Of a stretch of 64,000 nt of DNA, positions 1 through 7,490 are shown piece after piece. The position numbers and the translations under genes were made by a program. A model generated the notes under the pieces. It was not told where the DNA came from and made no database searches. It saw only the letters and a program-made list of their open reading frames with translations. This DNA comes from UBA3478 sp038134285 (GTDB lineage: Bacteria; Bacteroidota; Bacteroidia; Flavobacteriales; Flavobacteriaceae). Position 1 is the stretch's first letter; every line of letters begins with the position of its first letter. The DNA lies in NCBI GenBank assembly GCA_038134285.1, contig JAYPUW010000001.1:1-64000 (forward strand). Reading direction: 5' to 3'.

Positions 1-683
1 GCTGCAAAATCTACCGCTTTAAATTGGCTTTGTAATGCATCCTCATAACGACCCAGTGAAGCTAAATGTTCAGCATTTGAATCAAAAGCATTTGGCCCAT
101 CATGCAGTTCGAGACTCTTGTCTATATACCTACTAGCCTGGGTATAATCTACCTCCCCAAGCTGACCATACATAATTCCGTATGACATCATGTTGTATGC
201 AAAAGAAGCGTGCTCTGGAAACTTTTTCGCATACTCAGGATAGAAAGCGAAATTCATAGGATTTAAATTAGCTCGAAGAGCAGCAACAAATGGAGAATCT
301 GGGTGCTTTGATTCAGCAGATTCAACTATTCTCTGTCTTTCCTCGCGATCAGCAGCACCTTGGTAATCATACCATACCTTTTCCTCAGCTGTAAGTGAGG
401 TAATATCAATCTCTCCCAATTTACTTCTTCTTGATCCTCCCATTTCTTCATTATTCGAAGAAATAGCTGAAATGGTAAGCTGAGCGCATCCGCAATTCTC
501 ATCAATTAAGAGAGCAGCTTTTGCCATCCCAAGGGCTAATGGCATTTCTAGATTAAGCATATGCTCCACGGCAGCATTTGCAATTTCAGATGCCTTCTTA
601 TTACATGATGTTTTTAGAAAATATTCCTGAGAGAACATTCCTGAAAAAACCATCATAAAACAAAGTGTAAAAATATTTTTCAT
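1..683 (-). CDS. exported TPR-like protein, C-terminus beyond window
   Basis: The frame starts at an ATG at 683 and is open to the left edge, so the C-terminal part is missing. The first 18 residues form a signal peptide (MKNIFTLCFMMVFSGMFS then Q). The rest is alpha-helical and resembles tetratricopeptide solenoids: alanine-rich helices around residues 30-60 contain a CGCA cysteine pair, and later segments follow the small/aromatic spacing of TPR units (for example YGIMYGQLG and ASLGRYEDALQSQ). It is probably periplasmic or cell-surface. The next gene on the same strand ends only 19 bases upstream of this start, so the two are likely cotranscribed. No specific function is recognised. Confidence 0.75.
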   Translation of the reverse strand, partial: MKNIFTLCFMMVFSGMFSQEYFLKTSCNKKASEIANAAVEHMLNLEMPLALGMAKAALLIDENCGCAQLTISAISSNNEEMGGSRRSKLGEIDITSLTAEEKVWYDYQGAADREERQRIVESAESKHPDSPFVAALRANLNPMNFAFYPEYAKKFPEHASFAYNMMSYGIMYGQLGEVDYTQASRYIDKSLELHDGPNAFDSNAEHLASLGRYEDALQSQFKAVDFA

Positions 684-702
684 TGAATCGATAATTTATA
701 AT

Positions 703-1479
703 TTAATTAGATGATGCTCCAGCAAGCCATTGAAGAACTGTAGTCTGAGTGAAACCGTCGGGCATAATTTCTGCCATTTTTGATTCTGAGGGCCATTCTA
801 TCCCATCTCCAAGTCTGTACTTAAATAAATCTTTTAACGACTTGAACATATCCCAAGACATAACTGATGCCCATTCCCCATTGGTAGGATGGATTTTACT
901 AGCAGCACCCCAAGAAAGTAAATTCATGTTTTCTGCATTCTTCATAAAAAAGGGCTTCCATAAAGTTCTATTTTCATCAATAAAAGCTGCCACATTTATG
1001 GGTTTAGCGAAATTGAATTGAATAAAAGAATTCAAATAATCAGAAGAATCATTGGCATTCCAGATTCCTGTTTCTAATCTGTATATCACTCGAACATCTT
1101 TCTTCCAGGTAAACTTGGATTGAAGTTCAGTTAACTCGTTTAGCTCTTTTTTAGATAAAACTTCCTGTGCCATATTCCACCATGCAGCTCTATCACTTAA
1201 AAATGAATCTAAATCAGGTGCTGACTGAACAAACATGTAATTATACTCCTGTTCGTCGTTTAAATTATCTGAACGATAGACTTTGAGAAAGTTCCATGCT
1301 CCAATATCGCCGTTAAGCGCTGCATTTTGAGCAACTTTAGACATGTAAACAGTCTCTACTTTTTCGAAGGCCTCGAGGTCGCCTTCAACAAATACTGCAT
1401 GCATTGATACAATAGCTCCTTCTTGTGAAAAAGAAAGAAGGGAGAGGAGAAACAATCCTACGGTTACTAAATTTTTCAT
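703..1479 (-). CDS. exported protein of unknown function (258 aa)
   Basis: It begins with a clear signal peptide of about 18 residues (MKNLVTVGLFLLSLLSFS, then Q), so it is likely exported. The mature part is rich in aromatic residues and tryptophan (GAWNFLKVY, AAWWNMAQ, GEWASVMSWDMF). The sequence pattern suggests a duplicated ferredoxin-like fold of the kind seen in small ligand-binding or stress proteins, but no named family is recognised. It lies just upstream of the TPR-like gene and probably shares its transcript. A perfect 14-base palindrome lies 40 bases upstream of its start and could be an operator for the neighbouring HxlR-type regulator; that link is only inferred. Confidence 0.75.
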   Translation of the reverse strand: MKNLVTVGLFLLSLLSFSQEGAIVSMHAVFVEGDLEAFEKVETVYMSKVAQNAALNGDIGAWNFLKVYRSDNLNDEQEYNYMFVQSAPDLDSFLSDRAAWWNMAQEVLSKKELNELTELQSKFTWKKDVRVIYRLETGIWNANDSSDYLNSFIQFNFAKPINVAAFIDENRTLWKPFFMKNAENMNLLSWGAASKIHPTNGEWASVMSWDMFKSLKDLFKYRLGDGIEWPSESKMAEIMPDGFTQTTVLQWLAGASSN

Positions 1480-1518
1480 TAATTGATTGAATTAAGGTTA
1501 CCGATTAAATATAGATAT

Positions 1519-1532
1519 TTAATTGCAATTAA
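1519..1532. promoter_or_regulatory. perfect 14-bp palindrome, possible operator
   Basis: TTAATTGCAATTAA is a perfect inverted repeat in the 109-base gap between the start of the exported-protein gene (1479) and the stop of the HxlR-type regulator gene (1589). HxlR-family regulators bind inverted repeats, so a role as an operator is plausible. A palindrome this AT-rich can also arise by chance in 64 kb. Confidence 0.25.
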
Positions 1533-1588
1533 CAATTTTTAAAGTTATAAATAGATAAATAAAGGAAGAATTACGAGGATTCTTAGTT

Positions 1589-2032
1589 CTATTTTAAACT
1601 AAAAACCTCTTTCTTATAAGCTTTGTATTTCTCTTGAAAATGCTGAGTTACAGTTTCCTCGTCTTCTGAGTCTACGAATGCCTTCCATTTTTTACCGTAC
1701 TCTGTTAAAGGAAAATTCTCATGTTTAAGGGTCCACATCTGAACGGCATAGATTATTGGATATAGATCAATTCCCTTATCTGTAAGAAAATACCTTTTGA
1801 TCCTTCTATTGTTAGGATCATAATGAAAATCTATAATACCTTTTGACCTTAAGGACTTTAAACGATTATTTAAGATATTCGTAGCAATTTTCTCTCGTGA
1901 CTCTAAAAACTCTGTATACGTTGTCTTTCCTTTGAAAATATCTCGTACAACTAGAAGAGACCAACGATCACCTAATAGTTTAAGCCAAACATCACAAGCG
2001 CATTGTGGGGCTGTAGACAAATCTTTTTCCAT
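1589..2032 (-). CDS. HxlR-family winged-helix transcriptional regulator
   Basis: At 147 residues it has the family's usual length. The N-terminal pattern with cysteines before VWLKLLGDRWSLLVVRDI (about residues 15-32) is the HxlR signature, followed by helices with the winged-helix motif (TNILNNRLKSLRSKGII) and a beta wing containing RRIKRYFLTDKG. These proteins are dimeric DNA-binding regulators that often sense reactive electrophiles or redox changes through the N-terminal cysteine; here two cysteines (CACD) are present. It is likely cytoplasmic. The neighbouring gene at 2060-2467 on the same strand encodes an exported Dabb-domain protein and may be cotranscribed with it. Confidence 0.9.
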   Translation of the reverse strand: MEKDLSTAPQCACDVWLKLLGDRWSLLVVRDIFKGKTTYTEFLESREKIATNILNNRLKSLRSKGIIDFHYDPNNRRIKRYFLTDKGIDLYPIIYAVQMWTLKHENFPLTEYGKKWKAFVDSEDEETVTQHFQEKYKAYKKEVFSLK

Positions 2033-2059
2033 AGTTAATGTATATTTAACGTAAAATTA

Positions 2060-2467
2060 TCAATCTATAATAGTATCGTAAACTACCACCTTCTCCCATA
2101 AATGGCCGTAGTTCTCGACAAAGCGCTGATGAATGGGGTCTACCTGATAAGCGTCTTGGTCCTTAATACTTTCGAAATAAATGATCTCTGAGACGTGCCA
2201 GTCAGACACAACGACGTCTCTTTTTAGCGTAGAGGCAGGTTCACCAATCAGTAGTTTTTTGACTTCCTTTATAGACTCAAGAGTCTTGAGACCCTCCTTG
2301 AGTTGGTTTCTATCTTGAATAGATTGCGGATGTTTCAAATAAAAAAACACGTGATGCACAATCTTGTTATTAGCACCCTTAGAGGATTGGTTTTGCTGAG
2401 CCTCAAGTTGGAGATTCGTTAGAACAAGCAGAATCAAGACTAGGTTCTTCTTCCTCACTTTATACAT
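2060..2467 (-). CDS. exported Dabb (stress-responsive alpha/beta barrel) protein
   Basis: A signal peptide of about 23 residues (ending LQLEAQ) precedes one Dabb-type domain. The motif IVHHVFFYLK near residue 36 is the first strand of the domain, and SDWHVSEIIYFESIKD followed by HQRFVENY is the second half with the typical His and aromatic residues. Dabb domains are small dimeric alpha/beta barrels; some act as cyclases or stress proteins, many have no known activity. Export of a Dabb domain is common in Bacteroidota. It stands upstream of the HxlR-type regulator gene, separated by 27 bases, so the two are likely in one transcript. Confidence 0.85.
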   Translation of the reverse strand: MYKVRKKNLVLILLVLTNLQLEAQQNQSSKGANNKIVHHVFFYLKHPQSIQDRNQLKEGLKTLESIKEVKKLLIGEPASTLKRDVVVSDWHVSEIIYFESIKDQDAYQVDPIHQRFVENYGHLWEKVVVYDTIID

Positions 2468-2536
2468 TAGATTTAACCTGTAAAAATATTTCTAAAACTA
2501 ATTAATTAATTTGGTAAAGCTTAAACTAACTGCACC

Positions 2537-3922
2537 ATGAACGTTCATACCGATGGGTTTTTTTCAATTGATTCAAAAAATGGTTTTCTGCCAATAAAAG
2601 AGCCATTAATTAAGCTTCCCAATAGGTACGATGAACTTCAATTTTTGATTGATGAAATGCCAATATTAAAAAGCGATGGTACTCCAGGTCTTTTAGCACA
2701 AAATGGTGCCTTTGAAAAAAAGGTTAAAACTGTTCCAAATTATTTGAACCTAGTAGAGGAAGAATCTGACCCTTTTGTTCAAGCTGCATTATTTAGAACT
2801 TATAGTTTCATAGCTTCAGCATTTACGCTATCCCCTGCACATCATACATATTTAAAAACAGGCAAATATGGAGAAGCCCATAACTTTTTACCTTCAAATA
2901 TTGCGCAGCCTTTTGCGGCAATTGCTGATATGCTTGAGGTTTATCCATGGCTCGATTACCATTACGCATATTCCTTAGGTAATTATTTCAAAATTGATAA
3001 GTCTTCTGGTCTTAATTGGGAAAACTTAGGGATGGCAGCAAAATTCTCTGGAATGGATGATGAGCGAGGCTTTATTATGCTTCACGTAGATATTAATCAA
3101 TATTCACCTGATATGATCAGATCTGTTTTTTCCATTACTGAAGATCATATTAATGGAGAAAAACTTACAGAAGCATTGAAATTATTGGCGGACACATTAA
3201 ATAGAATGAACGAGAGAAGAAAGTTGATGTGGGAGGCTTCTAGATGGAAACACTATAATGATTTTAGGGTTTTTATTATGGGTGTAAAAGGAAACGATGA
3301 TTTATTTCCAAATGCAATAATCTATGAAGGGGTATGGGAAGAACCGAAAGCATTTCGGGGTCAGACCGGAGCCCAAGATAATATTATACCAACCGCAGAC
3401 ATTGTAAGCGGTGTGATCGAATACTACCCGCAAAATCAATTGACTGAATACCTTATGGATCTTAGAAATTATCGACCCAAATGTGTTCAAAGGTTTTTTA
3501 ATGAGTTAGCTGAAAAAATGCGTCATAACTCATTAACTGATCGATTGTTAAAAGAAGATAATCAACCCGGAATGATTGAACTCATGCGAGTTTTTGAAGA
3601 AATCTATCATTTTAGAAATGGACATTGGCAGTTTGTGCAGAAGTATATAATGCAAAATACTGCTTATCCAAAAGCAACTGGAGGAACACCTATAACATCT
3701 TGGATTCCGAATCAGATAAAAGCGGTACTTAGTGCAATGAAAGCTTTATCAATATCAATAAAAGATTCGCCAGGGTTTTCAAAAGAAAAATGGGAAGAAT
3801 CCTATGAAAAAAAGGTTAGACTGCTCAACAAACAATTAGAAATCGTATCTATTGAGGTCTTCGACCCTGAGGCGGTATTTAAACTAAATAAAGACCTAGG
3901 ACTTCAAGACTATAATGATTGA
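2537..3922 (+). CDS. indoleamine 2,3-dioxygenase-family heme protein
   Basis: The 461-residue protein matches indoleamine 2,3-dioxygenase along its catalytic half. [20 protein letters not shown] (about residues 260-279) corresponds to the human segment [30 protein letters not shown] follows; FRNGHWQF gives His363 as the proximal heme ligand; KATGGTP near 380 corresponds to the C-terminal GTGG loop. Arg244 aligns with active-site Arg231 of the human enzyme, whereas the two phenylalanines before it are replaced by His and Tyr. The expected reaction is oxidation of tryptophan or another indole to N-formylkynurenine. No signal peptide, so cytoplasmic. Kynureninase lies 3.5 kb downstream, which fits tryptophan catabolism. 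A relaxed or different indole substrate is possible. Confidence 0.85.
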   Translation: [461 protein letters not shown]

Positions 3923-4058
3923 GAATTCTTCTCTTCGTTGTTAATGGAGTATTAATCCAGAAGTCCTACCTGACAGGGATCAGAAAAACCATTTTCATTG
4001 AACGCCTCAATAGTGAAGTAATACTAGGTGTATTTCTCTAATTTACAAACTTCATTCT

Positions 4059-4583
4059 ATGACTCCTGAAACCATACTATATATCGCAATGTCTGATGAT
4101 GGATTTATAGCCGGAAAGAACGACAATTTGGATTTCTTGAACGAATACCAAGTAGAAGATGAAGATTACGGATATTCAAAATTCATTAAGTCTGTTGCTC
4201 ATATAGTTGTAGGTCGCAAGACCTATGAAAAAGTACTAAGTATGGGATATCCATATCATGAAGACAAAGAAGTGTATGTTATAACTAAATCAAGTAGGCC
4301 TTCATCGAACAAATTACGCTTCTACAATAAACACCTAGACACTTTAATTGAAAAACTTATAGAGAAAAAAACGGGAAACATCTATTGCGATGGAGGAGCA
4401 ATTTTGGCACAAGACTTAATCTCGTTAAACCTTATTGACAAAATCATACTCTCTATAATTCCGGTTAAGCTTCATGAAGGAACTTTACTTTTCCCAAAGG
4501 GAATTATACCCCCGCAATTTCAAAGGGTAGATAAAAAGAAATTTCCCTCAGGACTCAACCAGTACACCTACCGATTAAGATGA
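4059..4583 (+). CDS. RibD C-terminal/dihydrofolate reductase-like protein
   Basis: At 174 residues it has the size of stand-alone members of the RibD_C/DHFR fold. ILYIAMSDDGFIAG at the N-terminus is the usual first strand with the MSxDGxIA pattern; HIVVGRKTYE and the NADPH-binding NIYCDGGAIL (about residues 107-116) follow; IDKIILSIIPVKLHEGTLLF closes the domain. The family reduces pteridine- or pyrimidine-type carbonyls with NADPH; most stand-alone members have no known substrate. It is cytoplasmic and overlaps the following acetyltransferase gene by four bases (ATGA), so the two are translationally coupled. Confidence 0.88.
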   Translation: MTPETILYIAMSDDGFIAGKNDNLDFLNEYQVEDEDYGYSKFIKSVAHIVVGRKTYEKVLSMGYPYHEDKEVYVITKSSRPSSNKLRFYNKHLDTLIEKLIEKKTGNIYCDGGAILAQDLISLNLIDKIILSIIPVKLHEGTLLFPKGIIPPQFQRVDKKKFPSGLNQYTYRLR

Positions 4584-5089
4584 ACATTGAAAAGGCTACT
4601 ATAGAGGACATCGACGTGCTACTTGAACTGGGTAAAACAACCTTTACTCAGACCTTTGCTTCGGACAACACTCCTGAGAACTTGGCAGCCTATATGAATC
4701 GAGCTTTTACCCATGAAAAACTCAAAAGTGAATTAAAAAATCCTAATTCTGCATTTTATCTAGTAAGAAAAGATGTAAAAGCGATCGGGTATTTAAAAAT
4801 CAATACAGCTAGCGCTCAAACCGAGCCGCAACCCCATGACACACTAGAAATTGAGCGCATCTATGTATTAATGGACTTTTACGGTCAAGGTATAGGCCAA
4901 AATCTTCTTGAAAAGGCCATTACTATCGCTCAAATAAAAAAATTAAAAAGCATATGGTTGGGGGTGTGGGAACGGAATCATCGAGCGCTTCGCTTTTATG
5001 AAAAAAATGGCTTTCAAGTGTTTGACAAACACGTTTTTAAAATGGGCACTGACGATCAGACTGATCTAATGATGAGACTGCCCCTGTAA
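4580..5089 (+). CDS. GNAT N-acetyltransferase, PaiA-like
   Basis: The protein (169 residues) carries a complete GNAT fold. The acetyl-CoA loop is YGQGIGQNLLEKA (about residues 98-110), preceded by IERIYVL and followed by WLGVWERNHRALRFYEKNGF, a pattern typical of the polyamine/spermidine-type acetyltransferase PaiA. The likely reaction is acetyl transfer from acetyl-CoA to a small amine, with the substrate not fixed by sequence. Its start overlaps the preceding reductase-like gene by four bases. Cytoplasmic. Confidence 0.88.
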   Translation: MNIEKATIEDIDVLLELGKTTFTQTFASDNTPENLAAYMNRAFTHEKLKSELKNPNSAFYLVRKDVKAIGYLKINTASAQTEPQPHDTLEIERIYVLMDFYGQGIGQNLLEKAITIAQIKKLKSIWLGVWERNHRALRFYEKNGFQVFDKHVFKMGTDDQTDLMMRLPL

Positions 5090-5140
5090 TAGTGGTCCAC
5101 ATCTTTTGAATTTGGTTCCGTCGGCCATTGAGATTCGCCC

Positions 5141-5148
5141 TATATTTG
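5141..5148 (+). promoter_or_regulatory. candidate -7 promoter element TATATTTG
   Basis: The site matches the Bacteroidota -7 consensus TAnnTTTG exactly and ends 14 bases before the ATG at 5163. A TTTG at 5111-5114 is somewhat too distant to be a good -33 partner. Its position inside the longer open frame beginning at a TTG at 5106 argues that translation of the cupin starts at 5163, where the signal peptide begins. Confidence 0.4.
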
Positions 5149-5162
5149 AAAAATATATCTCA

Positions 5163-5630
5163 ATGAAATTCTTTTACCTTCTTCTTTTTGGATTTTCTCT
5201 TGGCTGTTTTGCACAATCGAATTATCAGATCACTTCTTATTTGACCGAAGGCTTTAGAGCTCCTAACACACATTATATTGGCGACGCATGGCTCAACGGA
5301 CTCCTTGAAGCAGACGAAGAATTACCTTACGGTATAACCAAAGCCACTTTTAAAGCGAATTCAACCTTAGATTGGCATCATCACACCTCGGTTCAAGTTT
5401 TGATAGTTGTTGAGGGTGAAGGCTATTATCAAGAAAAAGGGAAAGACCCTATCCGCATGAAAGCCGGAGACGTCATTCGTTGCGAGAAAGGAGTTGAACA
5501 TTGGCACACCTCATCCAAAGAAAGCGATGTGACCTATCTCGCACTTTATGGCGGCACCCAACCCACAACTTGGACAGAGGTGGTCACTCAAGATTATTAC
5601 AATCAAGTAGCAGCTCAGCTAAAGAAATGA
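5163..5630 (+). CDS. exported cupin-domain protein
   Basis: Starting at the ATG at 5163 gives a 155-residue protein with a signal peptide (MKFFYLLLFGFSLGCFAQ); a longer frame from a TTG at 5106 would bury that signal and is rejected. The cupin core has LDWHHHTSVQVLIVVEGEGYY with metal-ligand histidines and EHWHTSSKES as the second motif. The C-terminus (TQPTTWTEVVTQDYY) resembles single-cupin proteins related to bacterial manganese-dependent mandelonitrile-lyase-like and carboxymuconolactone-decarboxylase-associated cupins. It is likely periplasmic and metal-binding; the substrate is unknown. It overlaps the methyltransferase gene by four bases. Confidence 0.85.
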   Translation: MKFFYLLLFGFSLGCFAQSNYQITSYLTEGFRAPNTHYIGDAWLNGLLEADEELPYGITKATFKANSTLDWHHHTSVQVLIVVEGEGYYQEKGKDPIRMKAGDVIRCEKGVEHWHTSSKESDVTYLALYGGTQPTTWTEVVTQDYYNQVAAQLKK

Positions 5631-6322
5631 CAGAGGGCTCTGCCTACACCAAAAATGAGGCCAATCACTATCAATCATACCGGCCGCCACTTCACCAGGA
5701 GCTTCTTGAACACTGCCTTAAGTCAAAGCATTTTGAAACGGCTTTAGATGTAGGTTGTGGGGTCGGGACTTCGACCATTGCGCTAACAAACTATTGCAAA
5801 CAGGTAAATGGTTATGACCCTAGTGTTGAGATGATTCAGAAAGCGTCTGAACATTCAGCTATTAAATACTACTCAGATCTCAATCGACTAGACAATCACT
5901 ACAATCTAATTGTTTTCTTTGGTTCACTCTTCTATGTCAATACAAAGCAGTTAGCGTTTTTCACCCAAAAACAAAGGCAAAATGATGTGCTTTTGTGTTG
6001 TGATTTTAAAGTCAATTATTCTACAATTCTGAAAGCACTTGGTATTTCGGTCGGTCCATATAAATACGATCACGCGAAGAACTTAAGTTCTTATGGTGAC
6101 ACACTATACGATTTACTTAGATCGGAGCGCTTAGAGACCTGTTTTACGTGCGATAGAAATGAAGTAGCCCATCTTCTTCTGTCAGAGGATGCGATAAAAT
6201 ACACATTAGGATTAGTAAATAAAGTTGATGGCCTAATTCAACAACTTTCGGATGTTTTTGAAGATCCCAAGTTCACATTGGAGGCTACCCTATTTTACAG
6301 TATCTACGAAAGAGTATCCTAA
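5627..6322 (+). CDS. class I SAM-dependent methyltransferase
   Basis: The ATG at 5627 overlaps the cupin stop codon (ATGA), giving 231 residues; the same frame is open further upstream inside the cupin gene, but that extension is an artefact. ALDVGCGVGTSTIAL (motif I, SAM binding) is followed by NGYDPSVEMIQKA (motif II, acidic residue contacting the ribose) and NLIVFFGSLFYV (motif IV region). The fold is that of small-molecule methyltransferases of the Methyltransf_11/25 type. The substrate is unknown. Translation is likely coupled to that of the exported cupin, although the methyltransferase itself has no signal peptide. Confidence 0.85.
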   Translation: MTEGSAYTKNEANHYQSYRPPLHQELLEHCLKSKHFETALDVGCGVGTSTIALTNYCKQVNGYDPSVEMIQKASEHSAIKYYSDLNRLDNHYNLIVFFGSLFYVNTKQLAFFTQKQRQNDVLLCCDFKVNYSTILKALGISVGPYKYDHAKNLSSYGDTLYDLLRSERLETCFTCDRNEVAHLLLSEDAIKYTLGLVNKVDGLIQQLSDVFEDPKFTLEATLFYSIYERVS

Positions 6323-6327
6323 TGTAG

Positions 6328-6352
6328 CAAGGCATTTTACTTAATTGCCTTG
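6328..6352. terminator. stem-loop between convergent genes
   Basis: CAAGGCA and TGCCTTG form a perfect 7-bp stem with an 11-base AT-rich loop exactly between the ends of two convergent genes. It overlaps the stop codon of the minus-strand DoxX-like gene. It could act as a bidirectional terminator or as mRNA end protection; no long T-run follows on either strand. Confidence 0.4.
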
Positions 6353-6702
6353 TGGTAACTGTAATACGACAATCCCCAGACTAGAAAAGCCACACTCATA
6401 GAAAGGGTCTCACCATGAGCCCATCCATCGACAAAACCATGGCTAATGGTGGCCCAGACGAAGTCAAAAAAGAATCCGGCATAGGCCCATTCTTTGATAC
6501 GTCCTTTAATTGCCGGAACAATCAAGATTATAGAACCGATAATTTTCATAATGGCCAAATGCGACCCGAAGTAATAAGGGTACCCCAAGTGATTGATTCC
6601 TTCTTCAGCCATCTCGGTGTGACCGGTTAAGGCAACCAGTACACCCTCAAATAGAAATAGTAGTGAAGTAGAAATCCAGTAAGTGATCTTTAAATTTCGC
6701 AT
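6337..6702 (-). CDS. DoxX-like integral membrane protein
   Basis: This 121-residue protein has four hydrophobic segments (about residues 6-24, 45-65, 70-90 and 97-116) and the conserved features of DoxX-like proteins: GHTEMAEEGINHLGYPYYFG between the first two helices, and a lysine/arginine-containing loop (AIKGRIKEWAY) between helices two and three. The family is linked in some bacteria to redox or sulfur metabolism and quinone-interacting complexes, but this stand-alone DoxX_2-type member has no assigned role. It faces the methyltransferase gene in convergent orientation. Confidence 0.85.
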   Translation of the reverse strand: MRNLKITYWISTSLLFLFEGVLVALTGHTEMAEEGINHLGYPYYFGSHLAIMKIIGSIILIVPAIKGRIKEWAYAGFFFDFVWATISHGFVDGWAHGETLSMSVAFLVWGLSYYSYHKAIK

Positions 6703-6812
6703 TGTTTATAGTGATTAGGTCATCTCAAAATTAGCGAACTTCTGTCCTCAAAAATTCAAACATATACTGGAATTTGCCGTACAACTGAAAAAGCCTTTTT
6801 ATCTTCATAGAC

Positions 6813-7490
6813 ATGAATACAAAACAATTTGTTTTAACCCTTATCCTAGGTCTACTTTACTTTGTTGGGGCCACAGCACAAAAGACAACGCAAGAGATCA
6901 AGACATTTCTATGCTTAGGTGACAGTTATACCATTGGTGAGAGTGTAGCTGTTGAGCTGCGTTGGCCAATGCAATTGACACAGGCGCTAGATACAGAACA
7001 AAGCACCATCAAACCTACCCTAATTGCGAAGACCGGATGGACAACAGACGAGCTGCTCGAAGGCATAAACCAAGCAGTTTTAGACGATTCGTACGATTAC
7101 GTCTCACTTCTCATAGGCGTTAACAATCAATACCGTGGCAGATCGGTTGCCTCGTTTGAACCTGAGTTTACCACCTTGCTAAATCGTGCCATCGCGCTTT
7201 CAAAAAACAAAAAGGATGGAGTATTGGTACTCTCTATACCCGACTGGGGCGTCATGCCCTTTGCTGAAGGACGCGATAGAAAACAAATTGCCTATGAGAT
7301 TGATGCTTACAACACCCGTATCGAACAGATCTGCAAAACCTACGGAGTACGCTATTTCAACATTACCGAGATTTCACGTCAGGCTTCAGAAAACGCCGAC
7401 CTGATTGCTATTGACGGACTACATCCTAGCGGGGCCATGTATGCGGCATGGGTACAAGCTATTCTGCCCTTTTTTAAATTAACCCAATGA
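6813..7490 (+). CDS. exported SGNH/GDSL-family hydrolase
   Basis: A 22-residue signal peptide (ending FVGATAQ) precedes an SGNH hydrolase. Block I is LCLGDSYTIGE with the catalytic Ser38; block III is LLIGVNNQYRG with the oxyanion Asn104; block V is IDGLHPSG with Asp201 and His204 completing the triad. Family members are esterases, lysophospholipases or carbohydrate deacetylases. The gene ends inside the kynureninase start codon (ATGA), so they are coupled. That coupling raises the question of whether it could deformylate N-formylkynurenine, but the signal peptide places it outside the cytoplasm, which argues against that. Confidence 0.88.
   Translation: MNTKQFVLTLILGLLYFVGATAQKTTQEIKTFLCLGDSYTIGESVAVELRWPMQLTQALDTEQSTIKPTLIAKTGWTTDELLEGINQAVLDDSYDYVSLLIGVNNQYRGRSVASFEPEFTTLLNRAIALSKNKKDGVLVLSIPDWGVMPFAEGRDRKQIAYEIDAYNTRIEQICKTYGVRYFNITEISRQASENADLIAIDGLHPSGAMYAAWVQAILPFFKLTQ

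Noticed and set aside
5106..5162. Upstream extension of the cupin gene from a TTG
   Set aside because: It would bury the signal peptide and contains the candidate promoter element.
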